Assembly (NCBI RefSeq): GCF_022008395.1
Contig: NZ_JAIRBB010000012.1
Coordinates: forward strand, 1-64,000
Reading direction: 5' to 3'
Source of the DNA: Aequorivita xiaoshiensis
Lineage (GTDB): Bacteria > Bacteroidota > Bacteroidia > Flavobacteriales > Flavobacteriaceae
Length of the DNA stretch: 64,000 bases
This document shows, in pieces, positions 19,488-29,586 of this stretch. The notes under the pieces were generated by a model. The model searched no databases, was not told where the DNA came from, and was given only the letters and a program-made list of their open reading frames with translations. The translations under genes were made by a program, and so were the position numbers. The first letter of the stretch is position 1, and each line of letters starts with the position of its first letter.

Positions 19488-22400
19488 ATGAAAAAAATTA
19501 CCTTTTTAACCTTAATGGCATTATTTCTTACCTCCTTGGGGTGGCAAGCCAATGCCCAATATTGTGCTGCTGCTGGAAACAGTACCACATATGAAAAAAT
19601 TACAAATGTTACCTTTGCGGGCATAAATAATTCTACTACCGTTCATCCAGGATATAGCGATTTTACAAGTATGGTTGCAAGTCTTAGTCCTGGAGGAACT
19701 GAACAATTATCAATCACTATAGATCCTGATGGTGGTGATTATTTATATGCCTTTATAGATTGGAATCAAAACGGTATTTTGGATGATGCTGGTGAGGCAT
19801 ATAATATTGCGGGTCCTATCGGATCTAGTGGTCCTCATACTTTAAATATAACTGTTCCTGCTTCAGCCTCACTTGGGGATACTCGTATGAGAATTAAGTT
19901 GAAATGGGGGGCATCCGATCCTGGACCTTGTGGTACTTTCTCTTTTGGGGAAGTTGAAGATTACACTGTAAATGTTGGAAGCGTAGTTGGTAACCCACCT
20001 GTTATTTCTTGTCCTACAGATATAACAGCGTATACTGAGGCTGGCGTATGTACTGCAGCGGTGAATTTCAGTGATGCGATTGCATTCGATACTGAAGATG
20101 GTGCTATACCTACAACTCAAACTGCTGGTCCTGCTAGTGGAAGTGACTTCCCTTTAGGAGTAACTGTTGTTGAGTATTCTGCAACCGATAGTGATGGTAA
20201 TACTGTTACTTGCCAGTTTGAGGTTAATGTAATAGATGACGAAGCTCCTGTGGCGGTTTGTCAAGACATCACAGTAGATCTTGATTCTGTAACTGGAATG
20301 GCTTCAATTACAGGTGCAGATATAGATAACGGTTCTACTGATAATTGTGGAATTGCTTCTTATACTCTAGATATTTCAAGTTTCGATTGTTCAATGATTG
20401 GAGAAAATACAGTAACCTTAACGGTAACTGATAACTCAGGAAACTCGTCAACTTGCACGGCTACTGTTACGGTACAAGATACTACTGCACCAGAAGTGTT
20501 CTGCGTTGGAGGGTTTGGAAACTTTTCAGAGTCTGAAGACTTTGAATCATCTTCTGTACCGGCTGGATGGACAACTAATATAATTCTAGGTTCTCAAGAT
20601 TGGACCTTTGGTTCAGGTGAAATGCCAACTGGAGGAGACTTCCCAACTAATGCTGCAATTTTTGATGACGACGCAGCGGGAAGTGAAGATAATATTGCAG
20701 AGTTAATTTCCCCAGTTTACGATTTAACAGGAGCAACCGCTGCAGATATCTCGTTTGATTATGCTTTACAAGATTTCGCAGGGTTAGGTTTACTACGTGC
20801 AGAAGTATGGGACGGTGCGGCTTGGCAAGAAGTTTTCTTAGCTGATAATGCGGATATTGATCCTACAAATACGGGCGCAATAGATGTAACTGCGTATATA
20901 AATAATGCCTTCCAAGTTAAATTCACATTCGATGACGAAACAGGATGGAATTGGGGTGCAGGTGTTGACAATTTCTTACTAAACTATCAAGCTGCTTCAG
21001 GTGGTGGATTAGACGTATATCTTGATGCTAATGGTGTAGCAAGTATAGACCCTAGTGATCTTGTAACAGGTGTTACAGAAGCCTGTGGATACACAATCAC
21101 CGCTGGAGGTGTTGGTGGAGGAGCTCAAGGTTCTCTAACAAGTCTATTTGCTTCTGGAAATAATGGAGCTATGGGTGGTGCTGTATATTTCGATATCACA
21201 GTGGGACCAAGCGACTTAGATGTAACCGAAATTGATATAAATACCGCAGACCCAGGTGCATTTACTATGGATGTTTATACTCTAGTGGGAACTTATGTTG
21301 GCAATGAGACTAATGCCGCTGCATGGGGAACAGCTGTTGCAGTTGGTTCTGGAACTGGTGCAGGGCAAGACGCTCCTTCTAATGCTGTATTAGATAACCC
21401 TATCACATTAAGTGCTAACACTACTTACGGTATTGCATTGGTATTAGATGCTACACATGCTCACTATTATACTAATGGTGACGGAAGTAATCAAAACTTC
21501 TCTAACGACGATATGTCTATGTCTTTAGGGGCTGCTTCAAATACACCTTTTACAACGCCAATCTTTGCACCAAGAGTATTTAATGGTACTATCCACTATG
21601 AAACTTCTGGGGGCTCAGGGCTTGACTTTACTTGCGCAGACCTTGGTGAGAACATGGTAGAAGTTACGGTTACCGACTCAAGCGGAAATACTGCAACTTG
21701 TACAGCCGTTGTTAATGTTATCGACAACATTGCACCAGTAATTACTTGTGGTGTTGTACCTGTAACTACAGAATTAGAAGAATTTGAAGGATCAACTATA
21801 CCTTCTGGATGGACAACTGAGGTTCTTAGTGGAAATGCAGATTGGGCTTTCGGTTCTGGTGATATGCCTACCGGAGGAGATTTCCCTACCAACGCAGCAA
21901 TTTTTAATGACGACGCAGCGGGTAGTGGTGAAGTAAATTTAGTATCCTTAATTTCACCTGCATATGATATTACAGGTGCTGTTTCGGCTTCTATATCATT
22001 TGACTATGCATTACAGGAATTCGCAGGTGATGGTACACTTGCAGTAGACGTATACGATGGTGCAGCTTGGCAACAAGTTTTCTTTGTAGACGTTGATACT
22101 GATCCTACAAACTCTGGTAGTATAGATGTTATGCCATACGCCAATGCTAATCTTCAAGTTCGCTTTACCTTTGACGATGAAGGTGCTTGGGGATGGGGTG
22201 CTGGAGTTGATAACTTCGAGATTACTTACGAGACTTCTGCAACTGGTAATATGATAGATGTTGCTCTAGGTGCAGATGGAACAGCTACCATCGATCCTTA
22301 TGCTTTACTTTCAAACATCGATGAAGCTTGTGGAATCGATACTATAGCAACAGATGTAACAACTGTAACTTGTGCAGATATAGGTACCCCAGTATTGGTA

Positions 22401-22994
22401 ACGGTATTTGTGAGTGACGCAAGCGGAAACGTTGCTTCGTGTGTAGCAGAAGTGAATGTTGTTGACTTATTAGGACCAGAAATAACTTGTCCGGCAGATC
22501 AAACCGTTGATCCGGGCGTTGGTAACCTATATTATATAGTTCCAGATTACTTTGCAACAGGAGAAGCTACTGCAATGGATAATTGTACAGACCCTGTTAC
22601 TATTACTTCGCAAGATCCAGCTCCTGGAGCTGCCTTGCCAGATGGAGTACATACAATTACTTTAACTGCAACAGATGAATATGGAAACTCTTCTACTTGT
22701 AGCTTCGAACTTACTGTTGAGACTGTGCTTGGTGCAAATGAAAACTCTTTAGACACTGGAGTTACATTGTATCCTAACCCAGCTAGCACAATGGTAAACC
22801 TTGTTAATAAAACCAATATAGCTCTTGAGTCGATGACAATTTTCGATGTGAGTGGTAAAATGGTTAGCGAGATAAACTTAAGCGCTATGCATGGGGAGAA
22901 AGCAGTTGATATTTCGACTCTTGCTACAGGAGTATATGTTGTTCAAATTGTTGGTGACAACGTAAGTACTGTTAAACGTTTGATTGTAGAATAA
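19488..22994 (+). CDS. large secreted multidomain protein with T9SS sorting domain
   Basis: A 1168-residue surface or secreted protein. Order: signal peptide (1-23, ending ANAQ), GEVED domain (about 65-165, with IDWNQNGILDDAGEAY), HYR-type repeats (about 172-335, ending in conserved CTATVTV), a jelly-roll-like unit (about 347-500), a second beta domain (about 545-715), HYR, a second copy of the jelly-roll-like unit (about 764-914), another HYR, and the T9SS type A sorting domain (about 1095-1168, VTLYPNPAS to VKRLIVE). The two jelly-roll units share long stretches such as PTGGDFPTNAAIF, so they are an internal duplication. A role as adhesin or matrix protein is inferred. Own terminator. Confidence 0.88.
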   Translation: MKKITFLTLMALFLTSLGWQANAQYCAAAGNSTTYEKITNVTFAGINNSTTVHPGYSDFTSMVASLSPGGTEQLSITIDPDGGDYLYAFIDWNQNGILDDAGEAYNIAGPIGSSGPHTLNITVPASASLGDTRMRIKLKWGASDPGPCGTFSFGEVEDYTVNVGSVVGNPPVISCPTDITAYTEAGVCTAAVNFSDAIAFDTEDGAIPTTQTAGPASGSDFPLGVTVVEYSATDSDGNTVTCQFEVNVIDDEAPVAVCQDITVDLDSVTGMASITGADIDNGSTDNCGIASYTLDISSFDCSMIGENTVTLTVTDNSGNSSTCTATVTVQDTTAPEVFCVGGFGNFSESEDFESSSVPAGWTTNIILGSQDWTFGSGEMPTGGDFPTNAAIFDDDAAGSEDNIAELISPVYDLTGATAADISFDYALQDFAGLGLLRAEVWDGAAWQEVFLADNADIDPTNTGAIDVTAYINNAFQVKFTFDDETGWNWGAGVDNFLLNYQAASGGGLDVYLDANGVASIDPSDLVTGVTEACGYTITAGGVGGGAQGSLTSLFASGNNGAMGGAVYFDITVGPSDLDVTEIDINTADPGAFTMDVYTLVGTYVGNETNAAAWGTAVAVGSGTGAGQDAPSNAVLDNPITLSANTTYGIALVLDATHAHYYTNGDGSNQNFSNDDMSMSLGAASNTPFTTPIFAPRVFNGTIHYETSGGSGLDFTCADLGENMVEVTVTDSSGNTATCTAVVNVIDNIAPVITCGVVPVTTELEEFEGSTIPSGWTTEVLSGNADWAFGSGDMPTGGDFPTNAAIFNDDAAGSGEVNLVSLISPAYDITGAVSASISFDYALQEFAGDGTLAVDVYDGAAWQQVFFVDVDTDPTNSGSIDVMPYANANLQVRFTFDDEGAWGWGAGVDNFEITYETSATGNMIDVALGADGTATIDPYALLSNIDEACGIDTIATDVTTVTCADIGTPVLVTVFVSDASGNVASCVAEVNVVDLLGPEITCPADQTVDPGVGNLYYIVPDYFATGEATAMDNCTDPVTITSQDPAPGAALPDGVHTITLTATDEYGNSSTCSFELTVETVLGANENSLDTGVTLYPNPASTMVNLVNKTNIALESMTIFDVSGKMVSEINLSAMHGEKAVDISTLATGVYVVQIVGDNVSTVKRLIVE

Positions 22995-23029
22995 TTTAAA
23001 CTATAAAATAACCAATCAAAAAAAGGAGA

Positions 23030-23057
23030 CCCCTTCAGCTTTTGCTGAAGGGGTTTT
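23030..23057 (+). terminator. intrinsic terminator after the large T9SS gene
   Basis: CCCCTTCAGC (23030-23039) pairs with GCTGAAGGGG (23044-23053), loop TTTT, then TTTT. Confidence 0.9.
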
Positions 23058-23117
23058 CAATTTTGTTGCGAAAGGTTATTACGTATCTTTACAGTTATAT
23101 TTTAAAAAATCAACATA

Positions 23118-25241
23118 ATGAAAAAAGTTATTCCGTTTCTTACCCTAGCGTTGCTAGTGGTAGGTTGTAACAATTCTAAAGAGAAAGAGAGTAAGAGTAA
23201 AAGCGAGGATGAGATGAGTACAGAAAATCCATTATTTTCTGAAAGCACCTTGCCTTATGGTGCTCCAGATTTTTCAAAGTTAAATGATGACCACTATAAG
23301 CCAGCGTTGCTTAAGGGTATAGAAGAACAAAAAAATGCAGTGCAGGCCATAGCAAATTCTGAAGAGGAACCTACTTTTGAAAATACGGTTCTGGCATTGG
23401 AAAAAAGTGGAGAATTGTTAGAAAGAGCTTCACAAGTGTTTTATGCGCTAACAGGTTCGCATACTAACGAAACCTTACAAGCTATTCAAGAAGAAATGGC
23501 TCCAAAATTTGCAGCGCAAAACGATATGATTTATCTAAACGATAAATTATTTCAACGTTTTAAAACTTTATACGATAAAAGAGAGTCATTAAATTTAGAT
23601 GCTGAGTCGTTAAAGCTTTTAGAAGTATACTATGAGAATTTTGAAATAGCAGGAGCAAATCTTTCTTCGGAAGATAAGGAGAAACTAAAGCAGTATAACG
23701 AAAAAATAGCAACACTTACTAATAAGTTTGGTAAAGTGCTTTTAGATGCTAACAATGCAGGTGCAGTTATTTTTACGAATAAAGAAGAGTTGGCTGGATT
23801 AGATGAAGATTATCTTAAGTCGATTGAAAATGAGGATGGAAAAGGTTGGACAGTAGCTTTATTAAATACTACCCAACAACCACTATTGTCGTCTTTGGAA
23901 AATAGAGCGACACGTGAAAAATTATTTAAGGCTGCATTCCACAGAGCAGATCAAGGAGCAAATAACACTAGCGATATAATTAAAGAATTAGTTGAGGTTC
24001 GCGCTCAAAAGGCAAAACTTTTAGGATTTAACAACTATGCTGAATGGAGTCTTCAGAAAACAATGGCAAAAAGTCCAGCAACAATTAATAAGTTTTTTGA
24101 GGGGTTAATAGCTGCTGCAACTGCAAAAGCTCAAGTTGAGTCTGATGAAATTCAAAAAATGATTAAATCTAAAGGTGGAGACTTCACTTTAGAACCTTGG
24201 GATTGGAATTATTATGCTGAAATGGTGCGTAAAGAAAAATACGACCTAGACGAGAATCAGATTAAGCCTTATTTCGAAATGTATAATGTTTTGGAAAACG
24301 GTGTTTTCTATGCTGCAAACAAACTTTATGGCATTACTCATAAAGAAAGAACCGACATTCCTGTGTATCACGAGGATGTAAAGGTTTATGAATTATTCGA
24401 AGAAAATGGTGACCAACTAGGACTGTTTTATGTAGATTATTTTGCTCGCCCTAGCAAAAGAGGAGGAGCTTGGATGTCTAATTTTGTAACACAATCTAAG
24501 CTATACAACAAAAAGCCAGTAATTTATAATGTATGTAATTATCCAAAACCAGCTGGAAATGAACCTGCACTATTAACTTACGATGAGGTAGAGACTATGT
24601 TCCACGAATTCGGTCACGCGCTTCACGGGTTTTTTGCAGCCCAACAATACCCTTCACTTTCAGGAACAGCAGTTGCTCGCGATTTTGTTGAGTTTCCATC
24701 ACAGTTCAATGAAAACTGGGCCTTATATCCAGAAATTTTGAAAAACTATGCAGTGCATTATAAAACAGGAGAAAAGATTCCACAGGAACTAATAGATAAA
24801 ATTAAAAATTCTGGCACTTTTAATCAGGGCTATAGTCTTACAGAAAACTTAGCAGCTTCTAATTTAGATATGCAGTGGCATACTATTACAGCTGATAAAA
24901 AGATAGAAGATGTTGCTAAATTTGAAAAAGACGCTTTAAATAGAACTAAATTGGATGTAGTTCACGCTGTGCCTCCTAGATACCGTTCAACGTATTTTGC
25001 ACACGTTTTTGCTGGAGGTTACGCTGCAGGTTACTATTCGTATTCTTGGACCGAAATGCTGCACCACGATGCTTACAATTGGTTTGAAGAGAATGGAGGG
25101 ATGACACGTGAAAACGGGCAGCGTTTTAGAGATATGGTATTGTCTAGAGGAAATACTATGGAGCTTGAATCAATGTACAAAGCTTGGAGAGGAAGTGATC
25201 CAAAAATAGAGCCGATGCTAAAAGCTAGAGGTTTGAAGTAA
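23118..25241 (+). CDS. M3 family metallopeptidase (dipeptidyl carboxypeptidase-like) lipoprotein
   Basis: Zinc peptidase of the thimet oligopeptidase family, probably Dcp-like, cutting short peptides in the envelope. A lipobox (LLVVGC, Cys near 17) predicts lipid anchoring, followed by a charged Lys/Glu/Ser linker. The zinc site HEFGH is near residues 495-499 (METMFHEFGHALHGFF), and the downstream SLTENLAASNLDMQWH and RYRSTYFAHVFAGGYAAGYYSY blocks form the rest of the active site. Length (707) is usual. It sits between two S46 exopeptidases, all serving peptide utilisation. Confidence 0.92.
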   Translation: MKKVIPFLTLALLVVGCNNSKEKESKSKSEDEMSTENPLFSESTLPYGAPDFSKLNDDHYKPALLKGIEEQKNAVQAIANSEEEPTFENTVLALEKSGELLERASQVFYALTGSHTNETLQAIQEEMAPKFAAQNDMIYLNDKLFQRFKTLYDKRESLNLDAESLKLLEVYYENFEIAGANLSSEDKEKLKQYNEKIATLTNKFGKVLLDANNAGAVIFTNKEELAGLDEDYLKSIENEDGKGWTVALLNTTQQPLLSSLENRATREKLFKAAFHRADQGANNTSDIIKELVEVRAQKAKLLGFNNYAEWSLQKTMAKSPATINKFFEGLIAAATAKAQVESDEIQKMIKSKGGDFTLEPWDWNYYAEMVRKEKYDLDENQIKPYFEMYNVLENGVFYAANKLYGITHKERTDIPVYHEDVKVYELFEENGDQLGLFYVDYFARPSKRGGAWMSNFVTQSKLYNKKPVIYNVCNYPKPAGNEPALLTYDEVETMFHEFGHALHGFFAAQQYPSLSGTAVARDFVEFPSQFNENWALYPEILKNYAVHYKTGEKIPQELIDKIKNSGTFNQGYSLTENLAASNLDMQWHTITADKKIEDVAKFEKDALNRTKLDVVHAVPPRYRSTYFAHVFAGGYAAGYYSYSWTEMLHHDAYNWFEENGGMTRENGQRFRDMVLSRGNTMELESMYKAWRGSDPKIEPMLKARGLK

Positions 25242-25321
25242 AAAGCTTATATATTGACGTATTCCAATACTTCTACAAATAAGCATTAACTGCAAATCGC
25301 TTGTAAGTGGAATAGAATTTA

Positions 25322-25352
25322 AAAAGCCCCCAACTTTCGTTGGGGGCTTTTA
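25322..25352. terminator. bidirectional terminator between M3 peptidase and DPP11 genes
   Basis: AAAAGCCCCCAAC and GTTGGGGGCTTTT form a perfect 13-base stem with a TTTC loop. A-run and T-run on either side let it serve both convergent genes. Confidence 0.9.
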
Positions 25353-25388
25353 ATTGAAATAATATTTGTAGTAATTATCTGAGGCTTA

Positions 25389-27557
25389 TTACTTTCTTTT
25401 CTTAGATTTCTTATTTCCTTTTTTAGGGTGAACAAGTTTCATTTCATCAATAAGATTTGTTGCGCCCGCATACTTATCTACAATAAATAATACGTAGCGA
25501 ATATCAACCATAATGTTTCTTGAAAGAGAAGGGTCGTAATAGTAATCACTCATTGTACCCTCCCAAACGCGGTCGAAGTTTAGGCCGATTAGGTTTCCGT
25601 GTGCGTCGATAGCAGGGCTACCGCTATTTCCACCTGTAGTGTGGTTGGTACCGATAAAGTTTACAGGCATTTTTCCATTTTCGGCATATTGGCCGTAATC
25701 TTTAGCTTCGTATAAATCTATTAATTTTTGAGGTACATCAAACTCATAATCTCCTGGAATGTATTTTTGCATAACACCTTCAAGATGTGTTACTGGCTCG
25801 TAATAAACGGCATCAGCAGGAGAGTAACCTGCTACTTTTCCGTAAGTAACACGTAGTGTCCCATTTGCGTTAGGAAAAATTCGATCTTCTTTTGGGCTTA
25901 GTTCAATCAACGCTTTCATATAGTCACGTTGTAATCCAGTAATATTTAGCTGAATTTCTTCATATTTAGGAGCGATTTTTTCGAAATATGCTTCTGCCAT
26001 ATCCTTCACAACTTTAAAACCTGGGTCGTTGTTAAGATTTGAAATTACAGTTTCAGCGTCACCTTCTAATAGTTTCTTCAATGAGTCGTAATCTACAAAA
26101 GCAGACTTACTGTAAACCTCTTCAGTTAGTGCTTTTGAATCAATGTTATTAAATGAAGCAGGTAAAAACTCCTGTGGAACTTTATCAGCATAGATAGCAA
26201 TTAAAGCTTCAAAAACTTCCTTGTCAACTTTTGCACTGTAGTCTTTATAATGGCCAGACATTCTCTCTACCATATTATCTCTTCTATCTTCAAAAGACTG
26301 AGCCCCTCTAGCATCATATACTTGTGTGAGCTGATAAGCTTGAAATCCAGTGCGAAGTAATTCAACATTCCTTAAAACTGTTTCAAAGAAATACTCACGA
26401 GCTAAAATGTAAGGTTCAATTTCAGCGTAATATTTTTCAAATTGTGGTAGCAAATTTCCGTATTCATTTTGCTTTCCTTTTTTGTTTATTTGGTTAGTAA
26501 GCGCTTTTTCTTGTTGCTGTTTAATACCAACGGCATTACTTTTTGTTAATCCAAGTGTTTCCCCTTGCCACTTTTTCCAATAGTTTGCGATACGTGCAAA
26601 CTTTGATGCGTATTGAATTTTAATTTGTGGGTCGGCACGCATATATTTATCCTGTACAGCTAAGGCAGCATCGCGAATTGCAATACGAGCAGGGTTTATC
26701 GTATTTATAATTTGCTCAATAGCTACTGAAGGTAAATATTCGTCGGTTGTTCCTGGGAATCCAAACACCATAGTAAAATCATTTTCGGCTACTCCGTCTA
26801 ATGAAATTGGAAGGAAGTGCTTTGGAGTATAAGGTACATTGTCTTCCGAATATTCTGCTGGACGATTGTTTTTGTCTGCATAAATTCTGAAAAGTGCAAA
26901 ATCACCTGTATGGCGTGGCCAAATCCAGTTGTCGGTATCGCTACCAAATTTTCCAATAGATGAAGGTGGAGTTCCTACTAGGCGAACGTCCTTAAAAGTT
27001 TCAACCACAAATAGCATGTATTGGTTTCCTTCAAAGAATGTACGTACTCGGTTTTCTTGCCAAGCTTCTTTCGGGAAGCTTTGTGAAACTTGAGCGATGT
27101 TTTCTTCTATTTTTTTCTGCTTATCGGCTTCAGGCATTAATTCTGTAACACCATTCATCACCTGAGTGGTAACATCTTCAATTTTAATGATAAAAGTTGC
27201 TGTTACTCCTGGGTTTGGCAATTCTTCTTTCAAGTTCATTGCCCAGAAACCTTTTTCTAAATAATCGTTTTCTAATGTTGAATGACTTTGAATTTGTGAA
27301 TAACCACAATGATGGTTAGTTAGTAAAAGTCCTTGGTTACTAATAACTTCTGAAGTACAACCGCCATTAAAATGTGGTACCGCATCTTTTAAGCTAGCGT
27401 TATTAACATCATAAATATCTTGGGCAGACATTTTCATCCCTAGATTTTCCATTTCAGATTCATTCATTCCTTCTAAGAGCGAAGGAATCCACATACCACC
27501 TTGCTGCGCAAAGAGAGGGACGGATAAAAAGATAAAAAGTACACGTAATAATTTCAT
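25389..27557 (-). CDS. S46 family dipeptidyl-peptidase, DPP11 type (Asp/Glu-specific)
   Basis: Periplasmic dipeptidyl-peptidase. The start at 27557 is preferred over an in-frame ATG 45 bases upstream because it gives a proper signal peptide (MKLLRVLFIFLSVPLFAQ). Catalytic elements: TNHHCGY (His), RHTGDF (Asp), GGNSGSP (Ser near 645). The specificity residue in GLNFDRVWEG is Arg (near 663), the DPP11 signature that binds acidic P1 side chains, against Gly in the paralogue at 314-2455. The C-terminus has a lysine-rich tail (KKGNKKSKKRK) not seen in the paralogue. Length 722. Confidence 0.92.
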   Translation of the reverse strand: MKLLRVLFIFLSVPLFAQQGGMWIPSLLEGMNESEMENLGMKMSAQDIYDVNNASLKDAVPHFNGGCTSEVISNQGLLLTNHHCGYSQIQSHSTLENDYLEKGFWAMNLKEELPNPGVTATFIIKIEDVTTQVMNGVTELMPEADKQKKIEENIAQVSQSFPKEAWQENRVRTFFEGNQYMLFVVETFKDVRLVGTPPSSIGKFGSDTDNWIWPRHTGDFALFRIYADKNNRPAEYSEDNVPYTPKHFLPISLDGVAENDFTMVFGFPGTTDEYLPSVAIEQIINTINPARIAIRDAALAVQDKYMRADPQIKIQYASKFARIANYWKKWQGETLGLTKSNAVGIKQQQEKALTNQINKKGKQNEYGNLLPQFEKYYAEIEPYILAREYFFETVLRNVELLRTGFQAYQLTQVYDARGAQSFEDRRDNMVERMSGHYKDYSAKVDKEVFEALIAIYADKVPQEFLPASFNNIDSKALTEEVYSKSAFVDYDSLKKLLEGDAETVISNLNNDPGFKVVKDMAEAYFEKIAPKYEEIQLNITGLQRDYMKALIELSPKEDRIFPNANGTLRVTYGKVAGYSPADAVYYEPVTHLEGVMQKYIPGDYEFDVPQKLIDLYEAKDYGQYAENGKMPVNFIGTNHTTGGNSGSPAIDAHGNLIGLNFDRVWEGTMSDYYYDPSLSRNIMVDIRYVLFIVDKYAGATNLIDEMKLVHPKKGNKKSKKRK

Positions 27558-27746
27558 AGAATAATTTTTAAAGAATAATTGTCTGCAAGATAAGAATACC
27601 ACGACAATTTTGAAGATTTTTGAGCACTATAACTTGTTTTGCCTTCATTTTGGCTCCTTATTTCATTGATAACCATTAGTATATATAAGTCGTTTTACAA
27701 TTTTGAAAATCTCTTGTTTTGTAAAAATTCACAATGAAATTTTAAT

Positions 27747-27754
27747 TAGTTTTG
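27747..27754 (+). promoter_or_regulatory. -7 promoter element ahead of the cobalamin riboswitch
   Basis: TAGTTTTG matches TAnnTTTG. Transcription would begin near 27761, just before the riboswitch. Confidence 0.6.
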
Positions 27755-27762
27755 CGCCACAT

Positions 27763-27975
27763 TTGGTTTGTTGCTGAAAAACTTCAGTACAATTAAAAGG
27801 GAATCAGGAAAAGTGAATTTTTGCACTTAATAAAAGCCTGAGCTGTTCCCGCAACTGTAAGCTGAGTCCCAAGATTGGGATGTCTGTAATTAAAACTTCA
27901 AAATCCACTGTTGGTGAACCAATGGGAAGGAAAATTACAGAACGCGAGCCAGGAGACCTGCCAAATAACAACTAA
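27763..27975 (+). promoter_or_regulatory. cobalamin riboswitch
   Basis: AdoCbl/corrinoid-type riboswitch. Landmarks in order: GGGAA with a following purine-rich segment and variable stem (from 27799), GCCTGAGCTGTTCCCGCAACTGTAA (B12-box region around 27835-27860, the CCCGCAACTGTAA motif), the paired arm CCACTGTTGG...CCAATGGGAAGG (about 27905-27930), and the conserved end GCGAGCCAGGAGACCTGCC (27943-27962). The order and spacing match the family. It controls the genes downstream, expected to be repressed when B12 is plentiful. Confidence 0.93.
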
Positions 27976-28013
27976 CTTAAAACAATGGCTTTCGGGTAAA
28001 AAGCTACAGGTTT

Positions 28014-28232
28014 ATGAAAAATTACTGCTGTAAATTAATTATTTGTATTACTATCCATTTTCTGAGATTCGCTCAGAGAAAAGGCATAACTGCATTTAAA
28101 TATTTTCAAAATAAACACTTAGGTATTATCAAATTAATCAACCTAGATGTATTTAAAAACTCCTGTTTGGATTTCTGTAAATCAAAGCAAATCAGAAGTG
28201 ATTTAAACTTGATCTGTAATTCAATTGCGTGA
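28014..28232 (+). CDS. short ORF directly behind the cobalamin riboswitch
   Basis: A 72-codon open frame. The first 21 residues look like a signal peptide ending in FAQ (IICITIHFLRFAQ), the rest is basic and not recognised. It occupies the place where a btuB-type TonB receptor often follows such riboswitches. It could be a real small secreted protein, a leader ORF or a remnant of a deleted receptor gene. I cannot tell which. Confidence 0.3.
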   Translation: MKNYCCKLIICITIHFLRFAQRKGITAFKYFQNKHLGIIKLINLDVFKNSCLDFCKSKQIRSDLNLICNSIA

Positions 28233-28293
28233 TCATAGGCAGACTAAATCTCAAATAAATTCAATTCTAAATAAATTTTATAAAAAAGTGAAC

Positions 28294-29586
28294 ATGAAAA
28301 ATTATTACAACAACTTACTTACAACTGTCGCAACTTTATTATTCAGTATTAGTGGTTTCTCTCAAAACTATGAGCATGGAATATTTATCTTAAACGAAGG
28401 TATGATAGGTACTGAAACAGCTTCAGTTTCATTTTTAAATTCAAATGGTGCATTAGAAAATAATGTTTTTTCAAATCAAAACATGGGTATGGCATTAGGT
28501 GATACTGGTCAAGGAATGGGGTTTACAGAGGATTTTGCTTATGTCGTTTTAAATTATAGTAATGAGGTGAAAGTGATGAATAGAACAACTTTTGAATTGG
28601 TTGCTAGCATCACAGACCAAATGGCTTATCCTCGATATATTGCTTTTTCCGGTGACAAAGGATATGTCACAAATTGGGGTGATCCAGGAGATGTTTCAGA
28701 CGATTATGTTGCTGTTATAGATTTAACTACAAATGAGGTGGTTGCAACTATTCCAGTTTCTGAAGGGCCAGAAGAAATAGTTGAGAAAAATGGTGTTCTA
28801 TTTGTTGCGCATCAAGGAGGCTATGGTTTTGGGAATTCTATTTCAATTATTGATGCTATTACCAACGAGGTTACTGAGGTAGCTGTGGGCGATGTGCCTT
28901 CAGCCTTACGCGTTGACGATGACTTCCTTTATGTTCTTTGCACCGGAAATCCTAGTTATTCAGGAAATGAAACATCTGGGAAGATTGTAAAAATTAGTTT
29001 AAATGACTATCAGAACACTGAAGAATTCACATTTACAGGTTTAGATCATCCAGAGTTTTTGGGCCTCGATTCTACTAATCTTTACTATGTATTAAATAGG
29101 AATATTTATAAAATGGCTTTAACAGATACTGAAATTCCAGCTCAACCATTTATTATTACGTCATCAAACAACGTTCTAATTCCTTATGGTTTTAATAAAA
29201 TAAACGATAAGCTATATTTAACCGATGCTGTAAATTATGTGAATGATGGGAAAGTATTTGTTTATAATGAAGATGGAAGTTTTGAAACAGAATACACAGT
29301 AGGCCAACTACCAAATGGAGTATATAAATATGAAGCCCAAACAGCATCCGTGTCAGATTTTGTAGCGAATAGCATCGCGATCTACCCTAATCCTGCAACA
29401 GATGGTTTCAACCTCAATATTGATGGAATGGCAAAATTTTCAATTTACGATACATCAGGAAGAATGGTAAAAGCTGGAGTTTATAGCAATGAAGCAGTAA
29501 AAGTAAACGACCTAAAAGCTGGAGTTTACCTAGTGCAAATAACTTATGAAGGAACTATTTTAACAGAGAAGTTAATTGTAAAATGA
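28294..29586 (+). CDS. YncE-like beta-propeller protein with T9SS sorting domain, BtuG-like
   Basis: Secreted 430-residue protein. The start at 28294 is chosen over an in-frame ATG at 28225 because it begins a signal peptide (ending SGFSQ). The body is a seven-bladed YncE/DUF5074-type propeller with repeats such as DYVAVIDLTTNEVVATIPVSEGPEEIVEKNG and ISIIDAITNEVTEVAVGDVPSALRVDDD. The C-terminus is a T9SS type A domain (IAIYPNPATDGF to EKLIVK). Control by a B12 riboswitch and the propeller fold both point to the BtuG role of surface corrinoid capture; in Bacteroides BtuG is a lipoprotein, here T9SS export replaces that. Function is inferred. Confidence 0.75.
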   Translation: MKNYYNNLLTTVATLLFSISGFSQNYEHGIFILNEGMIGTETASVSFLNSNGALENNVFSNQNMGMALGDTGQGMGFTEDFAYVVLNYSNEVKVMNRTTFELVASITDQMAYPRYIAFSGDKGYVTNWGDPGDVSDDYVAVIDLTTNEVVATIPVSEGPEEIVEKNGVLFVAHQGGYGFGNSISIIDAITNEVTEVAVGDVPSALRVDDDFLYVLCTGNPSYSGNETSGKIVKISLNDYQNTEEFTFTGLDHPEFLGLDSTNLYYVLNRNIYKMALTDTEIPAQPFIITSSNNVLIPYGFNKINDKLYLTDAVNYVNDGKVFVYNEDGSFETEYTVGQLPNGVYKYEAQTASVSDFVANSIAIYPNPATDGFNLNIDGMAKFSIYDTSGRMVKAGVYSNEAVKVNDLKAGVYLVQITYEGTILTEKLIVK

